A stretch of DNA of 64,000 nt, taken from positions 124,001-188,000 of the forward strand of contig BDDD01000907.1 in the NCBI GenBank assembly GCA_001972305.1. The letters are read 5' to 3'. The notes beneath the pieces were generated by a model. It searched no databases. It saw only the letters and a program-made list of their open reading frames with translations, and had not been told where the DNA came from. This document shows, one piece after another, positions 55,348 through 64,000 of the stretch. Origin of the DNA: Cephalotus follicularis. Taxonomy: Eukaryota; Streptophyta; Magnoliopsida; Oxalidales; Cephalotaceae. Position numbers and translations under genes: made by a program. How positions within the stretch are numbered: position 1 is the stretch's first letter; each line of letters opens with the position of its first letter.

Positions 55348-57851
55348 TGTCACACCCCGTTTTCCAACTAGAGACAACATATGAAATGGTAAGGCTATCA
55401 ACACAGGATAATCCAACTCATGAAAAATTACCAATAAATAAAAACCTTCAGATAGCGAAAGCAATAACATAAATGAGCCGAATTTAAACAGGCAAGACAC
55501 ATCCCATACTACGTGACGCCCAGCAAGTTTATAAAAAACCTAACAATATTGCCGATCGCCCATAAACGGAGCGTGATAAAACAGTACGAGATAACATAAT
55601 ATCCTTTGTTACAATAATCCAAATTACATAATCATTGTTCCATAATCCAGTACATAAATAATAGAGAAACTACACAGTCTTCTCTTTAAGTCTCCAAGCA
55701 GGCTCCATCTCACAAACCACTCCATCAATCTGTTACAGTAGGGGTTAGCCTTTGTCCTCACTCGGCTAAGTAGAAAAGTTTATGAATACAGTTTAAGGTC
55801 AATGTAATGCGTATCATGAATGAATGCATAATGATGCATCATGATATGAAAATTTCACAAAAATATATCTCCGTATATACATATAAAAAAATATATGCAT
55901 GCTCACAGTACAGGTATAACACATAAGTTATCTCAACACAAGCTGTAAAATGTTCAAAAAGGAACTAGACAGTCCAGTCGTCATAACCGTCGCCAACTCT
56001 TGGCCCCAACGTCATGCACTCTTACCCCAACCCGTTTGCGAAAGGTTTGGACCAAGTCCTCCGTATGTTGTTTAGCACGACGGCTAACCCAACAGTCACA
56101 AGTATTGCACAACACAATTCAAGCAATAAAGTATAATCACTTGATCAAATATATTTGTTTAAAATATATTACTCCGTTCACAACTTGAAATAAGTCGTAA
56201 AACTTAAAACAATACATTTCGATTGCGTAGTCAATCCTTTAAAAGAGTTCTCCGTATTTGGGGATACTTCCCTAGCCATTTCGAAAATATATAAAATCAT
56301 ATATTTGACAAATATACATTTTCGTGCAATAATGATTATAATAATCATGTAAGCTTTTCAAAATGGTTAACACTTTTTAGAAATCAACCATAATGCAATT
56401 CACTGTAATAATGCAAACATATGCTCAGAATGCACCTAGGGTTCTTGGTAATTAACCTAGGCTTATCTCCTTCTCTAAAAGTCCCATTTCTGCTGTACCA
56501 GTCGACTGTTTTTCCATAAAAGTCGGCTGGATCCTTGAGTCAGTCGACTGCTCTTCCCCAGCAGTCGACTTGTTCATCACGAGTACCAGGCAGTCAACTG
56601 CCTTCCTTCAACAGTCGACTATTCTAGGTAACATTGCATGCATAGTCGACTGGTATTACATGCAAGTCGACTGGATGTTTGAGTTGTCGACTGCTTTAAT
56701 TGAGCAGTCGGCTGCTCTGCGCTGGACAGTGACAATAACTCACTGTTAATTCATCTAATCAAGAAACTGAACTTATTCACATGTATTTCAATTATCAGAA
56801 TAACACTAATAATCATACATTGGTCTAAAACACAACTCAATTCATGCATTATACTCCATTTTCATCATAATTCAAAAGAAATCCAACTATGGCATTGCAT
56901 GAAAACCATTCCCATTCTCCATTCAAAATTCAGTAAGCATGCTAGGTTATCTATCAACAATAACCACAACAACCATGCTGTAATCTGCAACCAAAATAAC
57001 TGTACCATTCCTTTATAACACCATTACTTTTAAACTTAAAAAATATGCATAAAATCCTCTACACTACCCCTACCTTTGATTTCAAGTTAGAAATCGGAAG
57101 TCCACCTCTTTGTGTCTCCTTTCAAGAATCCTTGAGCTTCCCAATAGCTCCAAGAACCGTCCAGAAGCTTCAATCCAAGCTCCAAGCTTTAACAATGGAG
57201 GATCCTCTCACTTCCTCACTATTTCTCACTGTCTTGGCTCTCAAACTCAATGGTTCTTTCTTATCAGATTGTAGGGTGAGAGAGACGAAGGCACGAAGCA
57301 TTTTTATGTAGTGCTCTCCCTTTAACCCCTTTTGCATGGCATAAGAGATTTCCTCTCTCACTATCACATGCATGCTCACCCATATGTCCCCTTTTCTCTT
57401 CCTCTCTGTCTTTGCAGGCCCTGACGTGATGGTGCATGCCCAACACGTCCTTTTTATGATCAGATGGCGCCTGCAAGTTATCTTATCAAGGACTGCATGT
57501 GATCTCGTCACATGCAGATAAAACAGGGCACGATCCTGTCGGCTGCCTTTCCCTGGAAGTCGGCTGCCTCGCCTGGCAGTCTGTTGCCAAGTGTCACGAT
57601 AGCTGGCCAGTCGACTGGTTCCTCACGCCAGTCGACTGCCTCCCCTTTTCTCCAACAGTCGGCTGGTATATTGCTCCAGTCAGCTGTTCAGGCTAGAAAT
57701 CTCAACAACTGCACTTAGAATCACTCTTCTAAATGCTCTAAGTTAACTTGAATTCAAGATATCAACCAGGAAATCTGCCTCTTATTAATTCAAGGTAAAG
57801 ATTACATCGAGGATTACAATAATACATGAAATTGAATTTTCGGGCGTTACA
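55348..57851 (-). repeat. E 5' LTR (right)
   Basis: This is the partner of 48738-51254 (2504 bp). Palindrome clusters lie at about 56497-56710 and 57535-57685. It ends CGGGCGTTACA, followed by the duplication GTTAT. Confidence 0.92.
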
Positions 57852-57856
57852 GTTAT

Positions 57857-59711
57857 CTTCTGTAATTGTTAAGAATCAACAACTTCTAGAATTGAAATAG
57901 AATGTGATAATGGTTCAAGTATAAATGGAGATGGTAACCTCTAATTTGGATTATTTTTGTTGTTAGTTAGTTGTTATAACTACTGATTTCCCTAGTATAC
58001 ATATATACCTTCTGTCAACACATTAAGATCAATGAATCCGAGATTGAAAGGTACTTGACATAGAGTTCCAAAGGGAAAGTTGTAAATGAAAGTTAAGACT
58101 TAGGGAACGTGTAATAAGCTGCTGTTGACATAGTAATTACGTCTGGATAGATTAGTCGACCTACTGATTAGGTGACTGAAACTGTAAACCTGCATGTATA
58201 GATTATATTCTGCCGGATTGAAGATTGTTGGTGTAAAGGCTTTGGAAACTCAACGAGAAAGATCATCCCAATTGATCTTGGGATAGAAATTTAAGGTAGG
58301 GGTAACGATATGTTTTGGCAGATATGAACATGCATATCATGTATGTTACTTTTCTGCATTATTGCATGTTGGATTGGATTGGTATTAGAGATTGAAAATT
58401 GAAAACTGCTACTGCCTGTATTTTCTGGGCAGAAGCAGTCGACTGTTCTTCATTGCAGTCGATTGCTAAGGCAAAGCAGTCAACTACTCAACCAAAGCAG
58501 CCGGCTATTCTTGAGAGCAGTCGACTTTCCTGGGTAAAATTACTGATATAGGTCCTGTTTGGACCCAATTGAATTGCTACTGTCCTTGTTATTATTTCTA
58601 TATGCTCTACTGTTAATTAGTATATACTAGTAACTGTTACAAAACCTATTGATTCCATATTTACAGGGATTGAACAAACTCGGTGCTATATGCACAATTT
58701 ATGATATTAAATATCATTTTCAAAACAAAGCTTATTGTTTAAAAGAACTACTGATTTTCCTCCTATATGAGAGGTACCTACTATTTTGTTTCCCAAGCTG
58801 GAAACCACTATGTAATTGAAGTCATTTTCCTCATATAAGATGTACGATAAATGAATTTTTAAATGTTTCTAAAAAAAACCACTTTTATATTGCATATTGC
58901 TGATATATGTAATATTATTATTGAATGCTTGTATAGATTGTGCTTGTTGCCAGTGGTCGAGTGATGGTTGTGGTCACCGACTACGGTAGGGATCCTGGGT
59001 GCCAGAAGTTGGCCAGGAGATCTCCAAACTTGTCTGCATTGCAGATCTTATATTGTTAAACTACCTGCCAACGCCGGTAGTAAATGTTACCTATTCTATC
59101 ATCCTCGGAGCGCAGGAGATAGTTAGGTAGTGCACAGTCGGAGCTTGGAGATAGCGGCATGTGACACCCAAACCATGGATGAATTGATTGTACCCTTGTG
59201 CGGTATTCTTGCATATGGATTGTTTATGGCCACTTGGCATGATTGCTATATATATTGGCACATTTAAATGATATTTAAAATATGAACTGTCATACATGTT
59301 GCGTTCATATATTCCTTAGCATGCATTATCTTTCTACTTAGCCAAGTGAGGACAACGGCTAACCCCTACAATTTCAGATTAAGCGAAGACGTTTGAAGAT
59401 TGCTGCTGATGCTTGGAGAGCTTCTAATTTCGTTTTAAGGTTGTTATTTTCATAATGTTGTACTGTTTTGTATTGAATGGTTCATACCTCGTTAATGTTG
59501 TACTCCCGCTTGTAAGGATAATTTATTTGAATTGTAACCGCACGTAGTATGGGATGCATGCGGATGACTTATGTTTATATTCTGGCTTTTGAATGCTTCC
59601 ACATATGATTTATGAAATGTTAAATGAATGCTGGAATATATTCAATTACTGATATCACCACATATGCTTGTCTTAATGTCGCTTATGGAATTGGAAAGAC
59701 GGGGTGTGACA
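57857..59711 (+). repeat. D 3' LTR, right part
   Basis: It continues the LTR that starts at 48005, matching the D 5' LTR from CTTCTGTAAT onward. It includes the palindrome cluster 58430-58530 and ends GACGGGGTGTGACA, followed by ATATC. Confidence 0.92.
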
Positions 59712-59716
59712 ATATC

Positions 59717-60862
59717 AACCTGTTCAAAGTCAGGCAGGACCCGAAAGCATGTTGTTCTCCGGTATGATGATAAATTCTCCGTGCACCCTGTCATCTGGTA
59801 TGAGCATTCTAACAGTACACTGATTATCAGAGCACCCTCGGTGTGAGCGTCAGTCACCCCTGGATCCATGTATTACCGTGTCTACATGCATGGTATGAAT
59901 AGCCATTCGCTTTATCATATGTATTATGTTTCTCTCGTCATATATGACTTAGATCACAGCCTAGGGTTTGGATGAATGTCACCCCTTGTAGTGCTGTGAT
60001 GGATATGAATCTATGATCGCACTGAGACTATCGGCGGACCTCCCATGGGAACCTCTCATTCCTAGTCCACCTATGCCTGATCAGGACTTTTAAGTTTGCA
60101 ACATACATAGACAAATAGAGTCAGTCACCCTCTGCCCGGGTGTGACGATCCCATCTTGCCCACTCGCCCATACATCTCAATGCAAATACCAGAAGACCCA
60201 AAGACAACCCTTTTGCCAGCACCTAGATAGTGCTGGGGAAGGCAAAAATCAAAGTCAAGCAGTCACCACACAATGCATGCCAGCCGCTGAGGTCAAAGGA
60301 GACAATGCAGGCTATAGACCTACTAGTCACCTTAGACTATACACTACCGAGACCATAGAAATCCTATTGACATTGGGTATAGACTATCCGAATAGGTTTC
60401 CTATTGGTGGGTATGTCCAGTGTTCTGCTCTCTAGCATACACCTCATATTCAATTTTAGGGATTACCCCAATTGGCTACAAGATAACGAACCTCCACTGC
60501 TAACCCGGGAGCAAGCTTTATGTGACAAGTGTTCACGATTCATCAATGGCCCTTAAGAAAGTGAACCTATGACTTGGAACATTTGTCATAGGGAATAAGG
60601 ATCTTATTCTCATATCCCTGTTGGCAAGAGATCCAACCCTTTGAACGTGACAGGACGCTAGTATGGCTTACAGTTAATTACGTATGATTAGTCATTTCCT
60701 TTTGATTGGTTGGGATGAGCCACATAGCCTTGGCAATATATAAAGATGCACATAGAATATAAAAGGAATTCAGAATTGTATTAAATCAAGAGTGTTTATA
60801 TACAAACGAACCATATCATGGCATACAGGGACACCCATAATCCAACATATATTACTTAAGGA
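59717..60862 (-). mobile_element. Probable Ty1/copia 3' LTR region (fossil)
   Basis: On the minus strand GATAGTGGAGTCCTTAAGT precedes TGTTGGATTATGGGTGTCCC (about 60846). That resembles the polypurine tract and LTR start of TAR/Tork-like copia elements. TATATAAACACTC, downstream near 60795, could be its TATA region. No coding domain is attached, and the other LTR end cannot be placed. Elements D and E sit at its left edge. The family call is tentative. Confidence 0.4.
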
Positions 60863-60888
60863 CTCCACTATCATCTATAAAAAAAAAA

Positions 60889-62965
60889 ATTGGTTTGATC
60901 GTGTATTGTCTAAAAACCATATTTTGAAAAGTATTGAATGCTGGTTACACATTATTGCGTTCTAGATTATTGCAGTAGTAGTTTTCAAATAAAGAAATCA
61001 TCTTTTACTAGTTTTATATTACTGTTTTGTCGAATATAAGTCATTCAGATTGTTCACATACCACTATCAATGTAACAAAATTGTTTTGATCATGTTAAAA
61101 CCATATTTTAAAGGTTGTTTTTGCTATATTTCAATTTGTAAATTTATTCTTGACACGTTTAAATTGTTTTACTGGTGTCTACATATAGAGAGAATTATGT
61201 TTTATTGATTTCATACTGCTATTTTATAGTTAAGAAAATCGGATTTTGGTTCATGTTTTGCAAACTGGCGTCAACACGTTTCATGTTTTTGACATAAAGC
61301 GTTGACGCCTATGTCTAAGCGTCGACGCCTGTGTGTGTAATAATATGTTTTTAAACGCCATGCCTATAAGCATCGACTGTTTCGTTTTTACCATCGACGC
61401 TTTGCCTAAACCGTTGACGCCTTTCCTTGCACGTCGACGCTTATGTCGTGAATGTTTGTATGTTCTGTCGACGCTTTGTGAAGCGCTTTGAGTACAATAA
61501 GTGTTGAAACCATCGACGCCTTATGTTAAGTGCCGACTCTTTTATCATGCGCGTCCACGCTTTTGTCCAACACGTCGACGCTTTCTCTGGCTGTTTTGTT
61601 ATTTTTTTGTTTATATGTTATGGTAATGATTGGGTTCATTCGTTTAGGTTTGATAACATCTGTGGTGCAGTTTAAGGTGATTCCAAGTGTGCTTTTGATT
61701 CCTTTTTGGGTCCTTTTAGGTTTGAGTGGCTAAGGTACATATTTCTTGTTCTTGATTATACTCCTTGGATTTTATTGGAATAAATTTAGTTTTAGTTTTA
61801 ATGAATATGTACGGATTTTCGTTCTTCGATATCCCTTTGGTTTTATGAATTTCGTTATGCTACGGATTTTGTTATGTTTTGGAAATAAAGTCAGCTTTAA
61901 TATTTCTGTAAAATTAAATATTTTTGACTTTATAAATTCTGTTATGATCTGTTTACGAAAATTTTATACGATTGTCTCATTTATTGTGAAAATGAAAATG
62001 CATTTATTTTTTATTGCGAAAATGTACTGATTTCTTCGTCTTTGGTTATCATCCTTCGGTTTTATTTGAATCGATTTAGTTTTGTCTTGGTGAATACGGA
62101 CAACTCATTTTTAATCATTATCCTCTGATTTTATTGAAATGAATTCAGATATGTTTTTTGTACGGATTCGTTGTTTTGACTATTGTGTTTCGATATGATT
62201 TAAATAAAATCCGTTTTATTACCCTCTGAGTAAAGTTGGATAATACTGATTTTATAAATGAGCATGATTTTCACTTATGAAAGTATGCTAATTTTTATGA
62301 TACAGATTTTGTTATTAAATTCAACATGATTTTCACTTATGAGAGTATGCTAATTTTTATGATACATATTTTGTTATTAAATGTGCATGATTCTCAATTA
62401 CGAAAGTATGCTGATTTTATGATATGTTTTGGAATTGGTTTTAGAGTAAACCAATAATTTGAAATGACTTTTGATAAAATCATTGTTTTCGAAATACTGG
62501 GAATATTTGTTTCCTACCTATGGAGGTACCATAGGCATGTCGTAGGCCTGGCACGGGGACATGACACTTCCGTAGCAGTGTGATTAGTCTACGACGTCTC
62601 TTAATATCTTGTGATATGATATGGCCAACTAAGGCGTATGGATCGATCCTAGTTATTTGTGATATGTTATGTTGTGGGAATTTATTGTGTAGTGCCGTAC
62701 ACGTCATTCCATATGGCGTGTGGGCTTTGCAAACCCCTTGCATATATGAACGTATTTAAACCGTTTATTGCATATCTCAGTATTAACCACTATTTGGAAA
62801 AGTTTTCGAAACTGGTATGAACAAAAATGTATATCTACCTTATGAAAGGTTGTGAATCTATATATGTATATGTTGTTAGATATAGTGACCCGACAAGCCA
62901 TTAGATGGGTTGTCATATTATATCTTACCATGTATGGAACAATCTTATTCTTATATATATATATA
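60889..62965 (+). mobile_element. T1-related Tekay-type LTR fragment (fossil)
   Basis: Blocks match the T1 5' LTR in order: the CTAAGGTACATATTTCTTGTTC region (near 61730, against 4730), GGCCTGGCACGGGGACATGACA (near 62545, against 5070) and GTGTAGTGCCGTACAC (near 62688, against 5274). The LTR ends are not present, so it is a fragment of a diverged family member. An (AT)n run near 62946-62967 marks its right edge. Between 61600 and 62500 it is AT-rich, with no coding sequence. Confidence 0.7.
61268..61585. repeat. TCGA-palindrome array in the LTR fragment (GCGTCGACGC version)
   Basis: Core starts are 61271 (TCAA), 61302 (TTGA), 61322, 61373, 61394, 61414 (TTGA), 61434, 61468, 61513, 61533 (CCGA), 61554 (TCCA) and 61575. 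Spacings are 31, 20, 51, 21, 20, 20, 34, 45, 20, 21 and 21 bp. Confidence 0.88.
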
Positions 62966-62979
62966 TGATGCGTGCTAAA

Positions 62980-63466
62980 TTTGTTATGGCTATATCACTT
63001 GTATTTTATCACATAATTGAAGTAGTTTATTTTATTTCCTACTTATACTAGTGATGCCCTGACATAAGGCTGGATGCCTGGCATGGAGGCTGTGAGACTG
63101 GTTACCTTACTCCTTATGTCAAACTTGTTCCAAGTCATAGGTTCACTTTGTGGGCATTAGTGAACCGGATAGACTTGCGCGTATGTTGCCTGCTCATGGA
63201 ATTGGGGGATGGATTCTCTGACTACCATCTGCGTTGGACACTAGGGCAAATACGGGGTACGCGCTGGGAGCGTGTACACTGAACAGGACCCGCATAGGAG
63301 ACACCATTTGGATAGTCGCTATTCTCGTGTTAGTAGTGACTCCTACTTGTTGCGGTTGTGTATAAGTGATCATCACTTAGCGAGTTCTTTAACTCGTCTG
63401 ATCCTTAGACCTGAGCGACTACTCTATATTGTATGGAGACGGTTAACTCCTGAGAATGTGTCTGCT
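62980..63466 (+). other. Non-coding segment related in inverted orientation to 60500-60700
   Basis: GTTCCAAGTCATAGGTTCAC (near 63128) also occurs on the minus strand near 60570, with further similarity around it (TTATGTCAAACTTG against TATGACAAATG, and a GGGCATTAGTGAA-like block). It may be a second copy of the copia-type LTR in the opposite orientation. It directly precedes the Athila/Tat gag frame. Confidence 0.4.
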
Positions 63467-64000
63467 ATGAACCAATACAACCCGTATAGTAACACTTACA
63501 ATCCGGGTTGGCATAATCATCCAAATTTCTCACGGAGTCAAGGGCAAAACATGCGAGGACAATCTCGCTTTTCGGGACAGCCTTCTAGCGTTGGTGTCCC
63601 ACCTCCACATTTTTTGGGACAACCTTCGAACTTTTCTAGCCAGTTTGCACCACAGCAAACATTTCAAAAGTTCCCGCAAAACAATGTTCAACCACCCTTC
63701 CCACAAAATCAATTCCAAAATCAACAATCACCTGGATTGTTTAACCAAAGGGAAGATACGTCTAGGATTTCGTCTTTAGAAAAGAGCATGGAACTTCTGA
63801 TGAGCACTGTGATGACTAGTCAGCATAACCTAGAAAAACAAATCTCTCAGCTAGCATCACCAGTGCATACAAGAGAAAAAGGGAAGATGCCTTCCCAACC
63901 CAAACCGAATCCTAGGACAAATATGATTCAGCCCGATCGTATCAAATCGCAATCTAATCCGCAATGCTCATCTTCTTCCGGCCCATCCGACCAAGCATTT
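63467..64000 (+). mobile_element. Athila/Tat-type gag fragment, runs off the window (fossil)
   Basis: One frame is open from 63467 to the window end (178 codons). It begins MNQYNPYSNTYNPGWHNHPN, the hallmark NPYSNTYNPGWrNHPNFSW box of Athila/Tat gag. A Gln/Pro/Phe-rich linker follows, then ISSLEKSMELLMSTVMTSQ and NLEKQISQLA (coiled coil), and GKMPSQPKPNPR, which leads towards the protease region in this family. The gag part upstream of this box was not found to its left, so the copy is partial. It is unrelated in orientation to the minus-strand Athila remnant at 884-1402. Confidence 0.85.

Larger units (their letters stand above)
48738..57851 (-). mobile_element. Element E: Ty3/gypsy chromovirus, Tekay/Del type, with LTR F inside (fossil)
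   Basis: The LTRs are 48738-51254 (2517 bp) and 55348-57851 (2504 bp), with plus-strand ends TGTCACACCCCG and GGGCGTTACA. The perfect duplication GTTAT (48733-48737 and 57852-57856) marks insertion into the D 3' LTR. On the minus strand: 5' LTR (right), primer site, gag, then a SIRE-type LTR (F) and only parts of pol, polypurine tract, 3' LTR (left). It is heavily reduced and broken. LTRs differ by about 4-5 percent by eye, more than in B. Confidence 0.93.
40695..59711 (+). mobile_element. Element D: Ty3/gypsy chromovirus, Tekay/Del type, interrupted by element E (fossil)
   Basis: The 5' LTR is 40695-43270 (2576 bp, TGTAATAGCCGC ... GGGTGTGACA). The interior is 43271-48004. The 3' LTR starts at 48005 and ends at 59711, split by element E (about 2.59 kb without E). 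The perfect target duplication ATATC (40690-40694 and 59712-59716) spans the whole structure, so D and its later guest are intact as a nest. The coding region looks broken, with about eight to ten breaks. LTR divergence looks like a few percent. Confidence 0.93.

Overview
The window is repeat-dominated nuclear DNA of a flowering plant. I found no host protein-coding gene and no rRNA or tRNA gene in it. Nearly every base with a recognisable origin belongs to LTR retrotransposons of typical angiosperm lineages: Ty3/gypsy chromoviruses of the Tekay/Del type, Ty3/gypsy of the Athila/Tat type, and a Ty1/copia element of the SIRE/Maximus type. There is also one small Mutator-type MITE and a weak En/Spm-like remnant. 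The species cannot be named from the sequence. All retroelements are treated as fossils, and every one with coding capacity looks broken.

Layout, left to right. (1) 1-14477: a minus-strand Athila/Tat-type element (gag start, tRNA-Asp primer site, LTR) whose LTR was invaded by a Tekay-type solo LTR (2099-13307). That solo LTR was in turn invaded by a complete-length Tekay-type element, T1 (3185-11631, target duplication TTTAT). A 288-bp MITE with a 9-bp duplication sits in the Athila LTR. (2) 14478-14982: a decayed En/Spm-like fragment, then SIRE element S (14983 to about 24345) with an accessory reading frame after pol. (3) 24597-40622: Tekay-type element A (LTR plus gag start), interrupted by element C, which has long LTRs and almost no interior. 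C's LTR is interrupted by the young minus-strand Tekay-type element B (29288-38445, duplication TGACC). (4) 40695-59711: Tekay-type element D (duplication ATATC). Its 3' LTR holds minus-strand Tekay-type element E (48738-57851, duplication GTTAT), which itself holds a SIRE-type LTR, F. (5) 59712-64000: a probable copia LTR (minus), a T1-related LTR fragment, an oppositely oriented relative of the copia segment, and an Athila/Tat gag that runs off the window.

The most striking signal is not a gene. The LTRs of S, F, T1, the solo LTR, A, B, D, E and the 60.9-63.0 kb fragment all carry clusters of short palindromes centred on TCGA. Each family has its own version: CAGTCGACTG, GCGTCGACGC, or GACRTCGAYGTC. 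Counting TCGA to TCGA, the sites lie mostly 19-22 bp apart, very often exactly 21 bp (two turns of the helix), with occasional gaps of 28-31 or about 42 bp. The spacers are not conserved. The pattern recurs in both Ty1/copia and Ty3/gypsy elements, and once more inside element S between pol and the accessory frame. It looks like a shared, helically phased binding-site architecture in otherwise unrelated LTRs, and it is the main candidate here for something undescribed.
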